NCBI GenBank assembly: GCA_030549205.1
Contig: JAUKTV010000007.1
Coordinates: 1 to 64,000, forward strand
Length of the DNA: 64,000 bases
Reading direction: 5' to 3'
DNA from: Apiosordaria backusii
Taxonomy: Eukaryota > Ascomycota > Sordariomycetes > Sordariales > Lasiosphaeriaceae
Position numbers and translations under genes: made by a program. A model generated the notes under the pieces. The model was given only the letters and a program-made list of their open reading frames with translations. It did not search any database and was not told the DNA's origin. The number at the start of each line of letters is the position of its first letter. The first letter of the stretch is position 1. This document shows positions 53,978 to 64,000 of the stretch, one piece after another.

Positions 53978-54605
53978 TTAGAAGAGACCCCACTCAGTGT
54001 GCTTAACACCGCACGTCATCGCCCCCTTCGCCCCAACCTTACCCCCCGACGCGAACTTGTTGATCGAATCCCGAATAAGATCGCGAATATCCCACGCGCC
54101 AACATACTGAAACGAAGCCCAGTCCTGATCGATCTCAACACCAAAGGCGCACCCACCGTACGAAACGAGGGTACGGTGCGCCGAAGTCCAGACTTGCCAA
54201 CGTCCACCGCCGGCAATGTTGTTATAAATCTTCCAGCAGTCGCTAGTCGAGGGAGAAGCGTTGCTCCGCTTGTTTACAAAGGTCGAGTGGCCGCAGTAAT
54301 CACCCCTCTTCGTCAAGACGTTGGCCTCGTTCTCGGAGGATCCGGGGGTGTCGGAGGTGGTGTGGCGGAGCTTGAGCTTGAGCTTGGCGGCGGCCGCGGG
54401 GGCGATCTCAGCGGAAGCCGGCGGGTTCTGGCCAAGCGGAAAATACTTGACAAACTCGTCGGTGTGGATTTTGAAGTCTTTGTCAAAGGAAGCTTTTCTT
54501 CGCAGCGACAGAGGTCTCGGCGGGAGTGGAAGCGGGAGCACACTCAACCCCCATAAGGAGGGCGCCGAGGGCAAGGGCGAGTTTCAGATTCATTGTGAGG
54601 CGCAT
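53978..54605 (-). pseudogene. Third Hce2/Ecp2-type gene, apparent one-base frameshift
   Basis: From the ATG at 54605 (or 54593) the frame encodes a clear signal peptide ending near GVECAPAS. At an A4 run (minus strand; 54494-54497) the frame is lost and stops after four codons. The adjacent frame then runs 500 bases to the stop at 53978 and carries an extended pro-region (with Ala and Lys-Leu repeats) and a complete Hce2 domain: YCGHSTFVN, DCWKIYNNIAGGG, LVSYGGCAFGVE, DLIRDSINKF, VGAKGAMTC and a WGLF end. An intron could bridge the frames only with a weak GTGCTC donor. The gene may be freshly broken, use that intron, or contain a sequence error. It is better conserved than the two copies at 29-31 kb. 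Confidence 0.75.
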
Positions 54606-55987
54606 TGTGGTAGTGATGGCGTTCGGGGAGAGGTGTGGATAAGTATCGGTGGGAGATGCCGGTGTTGAGGTGAGAGGTGAGATGCTGGATGCTAATGAGG
54701 AGATATTGTCTTTGAGAGACCTTGATGCCCCCTTTGTACTTTCTCGTCCCCCCTCCCCGCGATCCTTTACCCTCGTTGCGTCCCCTAGACCTTTTGCGCC
54801 TCTGTCATGGGTTAAACTCCGTTCGCTGATATTTTCCTCACGGTCGTAGGGCCAACACAGCATTTCTTCCAAGCCCAAGACTTGCCTATGCCCCCTTCAG
54901 CTTCGACGATTTCATCGCGTACACCTTCAAGAGCACGCAATCAATATTCAATGATACCGATTCGCTCGACAACGACCGAAATTTCTCTGCCTAGAGAGTC
55001 ACTAGCTTCGATCTTGCCATGCCGCAGCCACCTCCGGTCAAATATCGCCAGTTCACGTCGGCTAGTGCCGAGAGATGGAAATTGCAGTGGCCGAGGGTCG
55101 TCCAAAACTCCATCCCATGTCAGGACGATCATGAAGTCAGCTCATGAACGAAGATACAAGCTCTCAGCCTTACTAGGTCCTCCTCGCTAACTGGTATCTA
55201 CTAGTTCGCCTGTTTGCCGCTACAACCAAGCCAATTGAAGCTGTCTTTGCGTAAGCCTTCGCCTGTCTTGGCGATTATAAAGTCCTATCGCTAGTCACTT
55301 TCTGGACTAGACTCCCCGCTAGGCAAAGCATAAACTGACGACATTGAGCCCATGCTGTTTGCTCATCTACAACTAGACCCGTAGAATACTAACGGGTACT
55401 GCTAAGAATCATGGTGTAGCATTGGCATATCTCCGACGGGAAGATCATCAGGGGAAGCTCATGACTACAGCGGTGGGCTTGTGCTAAGTATGTCTGACAT
55501 TCAGAGGCTGGAATTGCTCTTCTAGATATCGCTTCGCTATGAAGTCGTGAGACTGAAGGCAACAACCAGCAATTGGAGGCCGCTTGTAAAACCATTCCCA
55601 AGGCCCCTTTTGAGAACGGATTAATCCTCAAACAAGACGGTGCATCATGTAGCCATTCATAAGACGCCTTCAAACCACCTTCAAGATGTATCTCACATGC
55701 AGCCAGTGTTTATGACCAGAGAATCTGATGACAATTCTGACATGTCACACCATGCCAAGTCTCTGCCACACTGTGGCTGGTATGTGAGGCTGGTGAGCCA
55801 ATCACGATAACTTCCTTCAACTCTTTGTTTTTACCTATTTAACAACAAATAAATGCAGCATGTACGTAAAAAACGCCGTTTCTTTTCAGTCATAAATGTC
55901 TTGCCTCCCGTGCTTTTGCCAGAAAACGCCCGTGATGCAAAATACTCTGTAGCTTATTTGAAGCTATCACCACACCAACCCCGATCT
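54606..55987. other. Gene-free interval
   Basis: About 1.4 kb between two minus-strand genes. Frames here are short and unsupported. Confidence 0.4.
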
Positions 55988-57706
55988 TCACTCCTCCGGG
56001 CCCGGCCTCCCATCCAACCACTTGCTCATATAAGGCCCATCCAACCAGTACCCCAACTTCCTGTAGTAACTCCTCACGCCAACTCCCGAGATAACACTGA
56101 GCTTCTCACTCCCATGCTCCTCTCTCGCAATCCTCTCCGCCTCCTCCATCAACAGTGTGCCAAAACCCTGATGCTGGAACTTCCTCGGGTCTCTAGCATG
56201 CACTGGCACAGCCATGCCATACACATGCAACTCTCTCACAAGACTCGTCGGCTGCCCCGTCAGCTCCGGCCTAAAGGTGTATTTCTCACTACACTTCCTC
56301 AACCGGAGCAACCCCACAAGGATATCCTGCTTGGGATCCTCATACGCCAGGAAGGTTTCCCAGCCTCCATTGGCGGTGTAATCTCTTCTCACGAGCTCAA
56401 TTTGGTTAGGTCGGATCTTGTTCTTGACTTCGTTTACACCGACCTCGCGGGTGCGGACATCACGGCAGGAGGTGCCAAAGTCCTTCATTCTCGCCAGGGC
56501 GAGCTCTCTCAGGTTGCCGTTTTCGACACCGGAGGTGACGAGAGGCATGGGGATATCTCTTTGGACGCGGTAAATGCGGGTCCATGGGGGGACGAGGGCA
56601 AGGATGCGAGCGACGAGGTCGATGAGGCCGTTGGGGGTGTACCCCTTGTATCTGCCCGTCCTCCAAAGTTCGTAAAGGCCGGTACCGCGAATGACAAGGG
56701 TGGGATAGATCTTCAGGCCGTCGGTGCGGAAGGCGGGGTTTTCGAAGTATTCCTTGAACTGGTCTAGATCGCGCTCCATGCCTACATTGGGGAGATCGGG
56801 CATCATGTGGGAGACGACCTTGAAGCCGGCGTCTTTGGAGAGACAGAAGGTTTCTGCGACGGCGGCGACGGTGTGCCCTCTGTTGGTGTCACGGGCGACA
56901 TCTTCGTAAAGGGACTGGACTCCAACTTCGAGACGGGTGCAGCCGTAGCGGAGCATGTCTGTTAGATGGCTGGCAAGGCAGTAGTCTGGTCTGGTTTCAA
57001 TCGTAATTCCTACGCATTTGATGCTGCTTTGCTCGCCGGCGCGGACGGCTTCGTCGACGTTGGGGGTGCCATATCCGGAGAGGGCGTTGTGGAGTTGGGA
57101 GATGAACTCGTCGCGGTAGGATTCGGGGAGAGACATGAAGGTGCCGCCCATGATAATGTATTCCACCTTGTCGACGGAGTGTCCTAGGGCTTTGAGCTGA
57201 TCAACTCGGCCACGGGCTTGCTCGAAGGGGTCGTATCGCGCTCGGATGGCGCGCATAGAGGTTGGTTCATAGCCAGTGTAGGATTGTGTGCTGTACTCGA
57301 AATCGGAGTCTGGGCCGCCAGGGCAGTAGACGCAGATGTTGCCTGTGTATGCGATGTGTGGACATCTGTGAGGCCTGCACATGACAGCTACCACGGCGAT
57401 ACCTGACGATGTTCTGATGGGCTTTGCGATCAGCCTCGGGAGAATGTACTTCTTGTAGTGCTCGGGGACAGCAGCAATAATGGCTGTAAGTGGTGGGACA
57501 TTATTGAGCTTGTGCTTCTTTGCGAACTTGGACCGCAGACTGTTGAGATTGATATCCTTCCGGGGCTTGCTCGGGTCTCTGGAGGCTTCGTGATCTTCGA
57601 TCAGGGCGTTGGCGACATCTGCGCAACACCGAAGATAGCGCTCGTTTTCTGGTGGAAGGTTCGCATCCTTTTTGCGGATTGTGGTGGTGATAGTTGTCGT
57701 GGCCAT
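55988..57706 (-). CDS. elp3: Elongator complex catalytic subunit Elp3
   Basis: A single exon encodes 572 residues, the usual length. The radical-SAM domain (about 85-390) has the cluster motif C-P-H-I-A-Y-T-G-N-I-C-V-Y-C (Cx9Cx2C) followed by PGGPDSDFEYSTQSYTGYEP. The GNAT acetyltransferase domain (about 400-560) has the acetyl-CoA loop HQGFGTLLMEEAERIA and ends YYRKLGYWLDGPYMSKWL. Elp3 makes the cm5 modification on wobble uridine of tRNAs such as those decoding Lys, Glu and Gln, acting in the cytoplasm within the Elongator complex. All key residues are intact. The gene is divergent from the succinyl-CoA ligase gene. Confidence 0.97.
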   Translation of the reverse strand: MATTTITTTIRKKDANLPPENERYLRCCADVANALIEDHEASRDPSKPRKDINLNSLRSKFAKKHKLNNVPPLTAIIAAVPEHYKKYILPRLIAKPIRTSSGIAVVAVMCRPHRCPHIAYTGNICVYCPGGPDSDFEYSTQSYTGYEPTSMRAIRARYDPFEQARGRVDQLKALGHSVDKVEYIIMGGTFMSLPESYRDEFISQLHNALSGYGTPNVDEAVRAGEQSSIKCVGITIETRPDYCLASHLTDMLRYGCTRLEVGVQSLYEDVARDTNRGHTVAAVAETFCLSKDAGFKVVSHMMPDLPNVGMERDLDQFKEYFENPAFRTDGLKIYPTLVIRGTGLYELWRTGRYKGYTPNGLIDLVARILALVPPWTRIYRVQRDIPMPLVTSGVENGNLRELALARMKDFGTSCRDVRTREVGVNEVKNKIRPNQIELVRRDYTANGGWETFLAYEDPKQDILVGLLRLRKCSEKYTFRPELTGQPTSLVRELHVYGMAVPVHARDPRKFQHQGFGTLLMEEAERIAREEHGSEKLSVISGVGVRSYYRKLGYWLDGPYMSKWLDGRPGPEE

Positions 57707-58297
57707 TTTATGTCTTTTCTCCGTCTGATCCAGCCACAGGGGCTATTTAACTATTCGTAATGGTTGTCGGCGCAATATATCGTTTCTTGTCGTTCTTGTG
57801 AATATCGTGTTGGTTTGTGTCGGAGCGAGCTTCAATATTCTTTGGCGGGGCAAGATGGGCGATAATGATTGCTTGATTGCACCCCTCCAACCCGTGGCGC
57901 GAACGTAACTTCAGCCCCATTTCCCGCTTTGGATCGGCCCAATGTGGGGGGCGCGGTCAGTTGCAACCTGGAATGCCGCAAGGCGTACCCGGATGACGGA
58001 AAAACACTACCACCGCCTCAGCAGGGACCTACCAGTAGATTGCCGGCCAATGGGGGCGGTGTGGAGCCATACTGTCAAAGATGGGGATGCTGTTGGTTCA
58101 CTGAAGCTGCCAAGGCTGGAGACATTTTTGGGACATGGTTCTCTGTTGGAGAAATGACGGTGCATTCGTCCTCGTGAATCGAAGATACCGACGACACTTA
58201 CCGTTGAATTTCCATTGACCTCCCTCCGTCCCCTTTCCCGCCGCTACCACCACGACTTTCCTCCCGATATTCCTGTCTGCAGCACACACACATCAAA
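57707..58297. promoter_or_regulatory. Divergent promoter, elp3 and succinyl-CoA ligase
   Basis: 590 bases between two outward-facing start codons. CT-rich leader (cctccctccgtcccctttcccg near 58218) before the ligase gene. No other element recognised. Confidence 0.45.
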
Positions 58298-59716
58298 ATG
58301 CAGGCCTTCAGACAATCAAAGCCCGCGGGCAACCTCCTGCGCCAACTCGCCCAGCGCAGCTACAGCTCTAACGCTACCCCCTACGCCAGCACCGTCAACA
58401 ACCTTCGAATTAACAGCGACACCAAGGTCCTCTTCCAAGGCTTCACTGGCAAGCAGGGAACGTGAGTTACCTTCCGGACCTCTCTGATGTGATTTTCGCA
58501 GCTCCCCTATCGCAGACCGCTTTGCGATGCGCCCAAGCGGGGATAAAGCGGAAGGGCGCCCGACTCATACTCCTCCAAATTTGGAGCTGGTCTACTCAAG
58601 TTGCGATGGACTCATGATGCTGACGTCGTGCTCTTGTCTACAGTTTCCACGCGCAGCAGGCGATTGACTATGGTAAACCCATCTTCCCCATGGGCAGCAA
58701 TGCTTGATAGGTGGAGCCGAAACCGCGAAAACACCCGATTCTGACGCATATTCCCTTCTTTCAGGAACCAAGGTTGTTGGTGGCACAAACCCCAAGAAGG
58801 CTGGACAGGAGCATCTCGGTCTTCCCGTCTTTGCCAATGTCCGCGACGCTGTGAAGGAGACGGGCGCGAACGCGACGGCCATCTTCGTGCCGTAAGCAAT
58901 TCCCGAATGCCATAACCCCCCAGCAACTCCATTATGGCGCTAACACAAGTTGGTGGCAATCACAGACCCCCACTCGCCGCCGCCGGTATCGAGGAGGCCG
59001 TTGCCGCCGAGGTGCCCCTCGTCGTGTGCATTACGGAAGGGATCCCCCAGCATGGTTAGTGATCCCCTGGAACAAAGCAAGAAACGCAAAAGGAACAACT
59101 TTTTTGACATGGGGATTTTCATACAGACATGGTTCGCATCACCTCGCTCCTCAAGTCGCAGAACAAGACCCGCCTGGTGGGCCCCAACTGCCCCGGCATC
59201 ATTGCTCCCGGGCAGTGCAAGATCGGCATCATGCCCGGTTTCATTCACAAGCGTGGCCGCATTGGTATCGTCAGCAGATCCGGTACCCTCACCTACGAGG
59301 CCGTCAACCAGACCACCCAGGCTGGTCTCGGTCAGTCGCTCGTCGTCGGTATCGGCGGTGACCCCTTCAGCGGCACCAACTTTATCGACTGCCTCAAGGT
59401 CTTCCTCGAGGACGGCGAGACTGATGGTATCATCATGATTGGTGAGATTGGTGGTTCCGCCGAGGAGGAGGCTGCCGACTTCCTCAAGCAGTACAACACC
59501 GTCAACGGTGGCAAGCCCGTTGTCTCCTTCATTGCCGGTATCTCTGCTCCCCCCGGCCGCCGCATGGGTCACGCCGGTGCCATTGTTGCCGGTGGTAAGG
59601 GTGATGCCAACTCCAAGATCAAGGCCCTCGAGGCTGCCGGTGTCGTTGTCGAGCGCTCGCCCGCCAGCTTGGGCAAGGCTCTCCGTGACGAGTTCGTCAG
59701 ACGTGACCTCCTTTAA
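58298..59716 (+). CDS. lsc1: Succinyl-CoA ligase alpha subunit, mitochondrial
   Basis: Five exons: 58298-58461, 58644-58672, 58765-58891, 58966-59054 and 59127-59716, giving 332 residues, with every splice in phase. An Arg/Ser-rich mitochondrial targeting sequence (MQAFRQSKPAGNLLRQLAQR) opens the protein. The CoA-binding Rossmann domain has VLFQGFTGKQGTFH and KVVGGTNPKKAG; VPPPLAAAGIEEA and EGIPQHDMVRI follow. The ligase domain contains GPNCPGIIAPG, IVSRSGTLTYEA and GIGGDPFSGTNF. The phosphohistidine loop lies in GRRMGHAGAIVAGG. With the beta subunit it converts succinyl-CoA to succinate plus NTP in the TCA cycle, in the mitochondrial matrix. Intron sizes are 182, 92, 74 and 72 bases. Confidence 0.97.
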
Positions 59717-60495
59717 AGAGAGGAAGCCATAGGTAAAATGCTATGCTAGTTAAGCTAGCCTTGTACATGTCTTTTTTACTTTTGTTTAACAGCAAGCGGA
59801 TGCGGTTCAGTACATCGGGGTGGGGGTTTATTAGAGAGGATTAAATTTGGGCGCGGGTAACATTTCGGACGAAGAAATACTGCGTGTGATACAGCCACTT
59901 CCCCTTGATGCATTCTATCATATCCTTGAATCTTATAGACTGGTCGGGTTAACGGCGGGCTTGGGGGCATACCTAATTCTGTCGTGTGCATGGCAAGGTT
60001 TTTCTTGTTTTTGTAAAGCTGTTAAAATAATTGAGGTTATTGTTATGACTGATCCTTACAAGGCCGTTCAATGCGATAGTACCCCTTTTGGGCCTGTGAA
60101 GAACATGATTGGAACGAGGAGTTGTGAGAGAAGGGATCAATATACGCTAATGTTACCACTAACGCCCATGCTGACGACAAGAGACAAAGAAAAACCGCTG
60201 TCTGTTGTGGAAAAAGTACCATATAGAATACAGCACCCCAAACATCAAGCCCCAGAGCGGCTCGATGTATTATAAATACCAGAACAATTGACCGCAACTC
60301 CGATAAAAGCACACAGATCACAAGCACGTTTCCCCCAATAATACTCCTATAATAGCCGTGAACTCCATTTCCCAATGCAAACGAATAAGAGACCTGGCCC
60401 TGCCCTCCGCTTCCACCAGCTCTCCATAGGTTTAGAGTGGTGTTGTTGCTGCGATAGTTCATGTCCGTTACCCTACTACGGCGATTGCCTCAGGA
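59717..60495. other. Convergent 3' region
   Basis: About 780 bases between the ends of two converging genes. No supported frame; probably both 3' UTRs. Confidence 0.45.
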
Positions 60496-61465
60496 CTACT
60501 GCTCACCGAGTAATCTCGCCGTGATATCGCCCATGTACGCCTCCTCCAGCTCGTAGTCTAGGCCTCCGTTGCGGTCGATCCCCACAAAGTTGAAGGCTTC
60601 GACCACTGCGTCGAGGTCGAAGCCCATGTGCACGAAGCGGTCGATGAGGTCTTTGTTGTAGCCTTGGTACCTACATTCCAGCAAACCAAGTTATTCCGGC
60701 AGTTAGCTTTCCAGATTCCTGTAATTCCATACAAATTTTATGTTTGGCCCAGTTGGGAAGGTAGAAAAAAGGTCGTTACCTAGCGGGATCATCACCCCTC
60801 GGCGGGGGAGGAGCAACCTGCTGGTAGTTGTGCTTCAGTGATTCCCTCCTCGGCGCACCGGCGTACTTAACGGCCCAGTCGTGGGCCTTTTCGGCGAACT
60901 TGTCGGGTTGTTCGAGCATCATTTTGGCTACCTCGGCGTCTTGGGGGTCCTTTGGGTTGGGGGATTCGAGGAGCATGCGTAGGGAGATGAGGGCCATTTT
61001 GATGGTGCCGACGGGGGACCAACCTGAGCCGAGGGTGTCGAGGCAGATGGCGCCCTGGTTGTGTTGGGGGTGCAAGTTAGCAAACGGTCTCAAGCAGTGA
61101 CTTTGGCTTTTTTTGCGTCTTTTGATGCTTCTGGGGGCGTTTTCATATCCTCGGATGTTGAGCCTCGGGCTTTATTCCCCCGTTTCCCGACTTCCGGACT
61201 GACGTACCGTCACACTGCTGACGTTTGGATGCCAGATCTTGGTGTCGAATTTCATGATCGGCGACTTGAACGGGTAGTTATCGGGTATCACAATGTCGAC
61301 CTGAAATGTGCCACCGGCGTATGGGGTGTCGGGAGGACCGGGGAAGACGCCTTTGAGGTGCAGTAAGCTGGTGCCGTCGACGGGGTGGGCGCTTACGCCG
61401 GAGTTCGGGTCATTATGGAGGTCGCCGAGCTCCTTTGCGATTCGGCGCTCTCGTGTCGATGACAT
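60496..61465 (-). CDS. ubc1: Ubiquitin-conjugating enzyme E2 with UBA domain (Ubc1 type)
   Basis: Exons 61465-61208, 61054-60780 and 60670-60496 encode 235 residues; introns 153 and 109 bases. The E2 fold spans residues 1-150 with PPDTPYAGGTFQVDI, the HPN motif (IWHPNV) and the active-site Cys in GAICLDTL, placed just after the first splice. A proline-rich linker leads to a C-terminal UBA domain (about 193-235) with YQGYNKDLIDRFVHMGFD. Yeast Ubc1 and human UBE2K share this layout and build Lys48-linked chains. The gene stands next to a proteasome ATPase gene, but shared regulation is only conjecture. Confidence 0.95.
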
Positions 61466-62553
61466 GGTTGGCGGGGTATCGTGATGTATGTATAAGGCGT
61501 GTTCTACACGAGGAAGCTAGGTAAGCAAAAGAGAGAGGTATTGTGCGTTGAGAAAGCGCGATAGTTTATGGTGCAAGTCGGCAGAGGTGGATTTGGAACT
61601 TGGTCAGAAAAGGTCGAAAGTTTTGGCGGAGAATCGGCAGAATTGTCATGTGTTGTCGTCTGGAGCAAACATGGAAGGGGCCAACGAAGTCAGAAACCCA
61701 ACTTTGGAGGGGTAGCAAGCGCAAGGGCCCTGGACGATATTGGTGGCATGCGGCTCCGTGGCTCTGATCGTGGGCCAGCCAGCGTTAAGTCAATTTGAGA
61801 GTGTGGCGGGTGCGGAGACGGGAGGAGACTTTGCAAAGTGAACAACGCTGATATTGAGAAGAGGCAAATGGCGGAGAAAGGAGTGGTCCACCAGCCTGCA
61901 TATATTGCATGCAGCTCCCTACGTAAACAGGCTGGGTGGCAGAAACGTGGGCTTTCTTGGGAACACAGAAACCGTTTGGAAGAAATCCAGGTATCTGAAT
62001 GTCGAGAGTACTTTATGGGGACATCACCAACGCTTCTCAGCTCCGCAGCAAGCGCCGGAAACTTTCTAGGCTGTTCGTGTTCGGAAGCTTCTGGTTGGTG
62101 TTGTGAGTGCCGCCCCACGAGCCGTAGAAAGCCAAAGCTTGAGGCTTGACGTTCATCAATGAGGTGGAATGCCAGCGATTCCAGGGCTGCGTTGTCTTCC
62201 ATCACCGATCCATGCCCCTCATGCAAGTCGGCTTATAAGTAGGTCTGTGCACTGCCCAGGCTGCCATTGGTCAATATTTCAGCCTGCGTAGCTGGACCGT
62301 GCGGCCAGGGCCCAGATGTCGCGTCGCTCTGCCGCCTGGTGGCCTGGCTTGCAAGGCGATTCCCAACACAGCTTCCAGCTTCAACTCCAGCATCACAAAT
62401 CACCAACGGGAATCAGCGACGCAACTCGCAGCCCAGTCCATTTTCATCACCATCGTCGCAAACTTAAAGCCGCAAATATCGGTTCACAGATAACCCCGAA
62501 CACATCTTAATCACCATACGTTCACAGCTCCGGCCTGGGGTCCCATCGTCATA
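61466..62553. promoter_or_regulatory. Divergent interval, ubc1 and rpt2
   Basis: About 1.09 kb between outward-facing starts. A 178-codon minus-strand frame at 61690-62226 has no motif and compositional features of chance. I saw no clear proteasome-associated control element. Confidence 0.4.
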
Positions 62554-64000
62554 ATGGTCAGTTTATGCGCTCCCGAAGCTCGAGTCGCTTGACGATTTGC
62601 TAACTTTCCGCAGGGTCAAAACCAGTCGGGCATGGGTGGTGGTGGCCAGGAGGGTAGAGAGGATAAGGATAAGAAGGTTAGTTATCTACATTCACCCGTT
62701 GCCACCGACTCTGGCGTGCTGACGATGCCGCCGTAACAGAAGGAGAAGCACAAGCACGAACCTCCCCCGAGACCTACCACCCGCATCGGTCGCAAGAAGA
62801 AGAGAGCCGGCGGTGCCAGTGCCGCCGCCAAGTTGCCCCCCGTTTACCCGACCAGTCGATGCAAGCTCAGACTGCTGCGCATGCAGCGTGTTCACGACCA
62901 CCTGCTGCTCGAGGAGGAATATGTTGAGAACCAGGAACGCTTGCGCAAGGCAAAGGCCGCCAAGGACAACGCCGCCCCTGCGTCAGAGGCTGAGGCTGCT
63001 GATCGCAATGCTGATGAGCGCGGCCGTGTGGATGACATGCGTGGGAGCCCAATGGGAGTCGGAACCCTTGAAGAGATGATTGACGACGACCACGCTATTG
63101 TTTCCAGCACGACGGGTCCGGAATACTATGTCAGTATCATGAGCTTCGTTGACAAGGATCTTCTGGAGCCCGGTGCCAGCGTCTTGCTTCACCACAAGAC
63201 TGTGAGCATTGTCGGTGTCCTCACAGACGACGCAGATCCCATAGTCAGCGTCATGAAGCTTGACAAGGCGCCTACGGAGTCATATGCGGATATTGGTGGT
63301 CTAGAGCAACAGATCCAGGAGGTGCGAGAATCTGTGGAGTTGCCTTTGCTCCATCCCGAGCTGTACGAGGAGATGGGTATCAAGCCTCCCAAGGGTGTTA
63401 TTCTCTACGGCGCCCCCGGTACCGGAAAGACGCTGTTGGCAAAGGCGGTGGCGAACCAGACTTCTGCTACCTTCCTGCGTATTGTTGGTAGTGAGCTGAT
63501 CCAGAAATATCTCGGTGACGGCCCCCGGTTGGTTCGCCAGTTGTTTCAGGTAAGCACTCTTCAGGCCAAGATTGTGCATCGCTTGCTGACATAACACAAG
63601 GTTGCCGCCGAAAATGCCCCTTCGATTGTCTTCATCGACGAAATCGATGCCATTGGCACCAAGCGCTACGACTCGACATCAGGTGGTGAGCGTGAAGTCC
63701 AGAGAACTATGCTGGAACTTCTCAATCAGCTCGATGGTTTCGATGACCGCGGTGACGTCAAGGTTATCATGGCCACCAACAAGATCGAGTCTCTTGATCC
63801 CGCCCTGATCCGACCCGGCCGTATCGACCGAAAGATTCTATTCGAGAACCCCGACCAGAACACCAAGCGCAAGATCTTTACGCTCCATACTAGCAAGATG
63901 TCACTTAATGAGGACGTCGATCTTGAGGAGTTTATCGCGCAGAAGGATGATCTGTCGGGTGCCGACATCAAGGCCATCTGCTCCGAAGCTGGTTTGATGG
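62554..64000 (+). CDS. rpt2: 26S proteasome ATPase Rpt2 (partial, cut by window end)
   Basis: Exons so far: 62554-62556 (ATG alone), 62614-62676, 62740-63549 and 63601 to beyond the window. The start MGQNQSG is the N-myristoylation signal typical of Rpt2, and the ATG-only first exon is supported by GTCAGT and CGCAG borders with a CTAAC branch. A basic N-terminal region (RIGRKKKRAGG) is followed by a coiled coil, an OB domain (about 120-175) and the AAA+ module with Walker A GAPGTGKT, Walker B SIVFIDEIDAIG, the sensor region MATNKIESLDPALIRPGRIDRK and DLSGADIKAICSEAG. Rpt2 is in the base of the 19S particle; it unfolds substrates and opens the 20S gate. The C-terminal HbYX tail lies outside the window. 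Confidence 0.96.

Noticed and set aside
55853..56767. 304-codon plus-strand frame
   Set aside because: Lies antisense to Elp3, whose whole protein is conserved; the frame is a codon-bias shadow.
61690..62226. 178-codon minus-strand frame between ubc1 and rpt2
   Set aside because: No motif, no splice context, low-complexity composition; more likely chance in a GC-rich promoter interval.
1..64000. CRISPR arrays, bacterial operons or ribosome-binding sites
   Set aside because: Introns, a spliced tRNA and the gene families show eukaryotic nuclear DNA; no regularly spaced direct repeats were found.

Overview
This is a 64-kb window of nuclear DNA from a filamentous ascomycete. It is most likely a sordariomycete, possibly of the Sordariales, but that rank is inference. 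The evidence is short introns with GTRNGY donors and CTAAC/CTGAC branch sites 10-15 bases before the acceptor, the gene families present (HET, NACHT and NB-ARC STAND proteins, Hce2/Ecp2 effectors, CFEM), and AT-rich blocks whose C-to-T decay in a CpA context matches repeat-induced point mutation (RIP).

Layout. 1-2980 is a RIP-degraded block of unknown origin. 3661-5687 is a complete but dead Tc1/mariner element with TIRs and a TA target duplication. A 425-bp solo LTR with its own 5-bp target duplication sits inside it. 6009-12343 holds a secreted RNase T1-family nuclease, a Swi5-like repair protein, Dcp1 and an OCRL/INPP5-type 5-phosphatase. 14327-17801 has a two-domain fasciclin GPI protein and a DUF2236/MpaB-like protein. 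17870-43900 is an accessory stretch: a HeLo-like/NACHT STAND gene divergent from a class-C beta-lactamase-like hydrolase, a broken NB-ARC-TPR gene, a RING-H2 protein, a tandem pair of Hce2 genes, a HET-domain protein, a RIP-killed APH-type kinase gene, a duplicated pair of unknown secreted proteins with identical exon structure, an MFS transporter, and a kinase-like gene with a one-base frameshift. 44281-54605 has two unknown membrane proteins, a gutted CFEM gene, a 369-bp fold-back element, a spliced tRNA-Leu(CAG), a possible 90-aa gene and a third Hce2 gene. 55988-64000 is a dense housekeeping block: Elp3, succinyl-CoA ligase alpha, Ubc1 and Rpt2, the last cut by the window end.

How it fits together. 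Conserved housekeeping blocks at 6.6-12.3 kb and 56-64 kb bracket a region rich in non-self recognition genes, secreted effector-like genes, duplications and pseudogenes. That is the usual makeup of a fast-evolving accessory island. The secreted paralogue pair, the STAND/beta-lactamase-like divergent pair and the fold-back element are the least explained items. Exon coordinates were derived by hand from splice signals and reading-frame continuity, not from transcripts.
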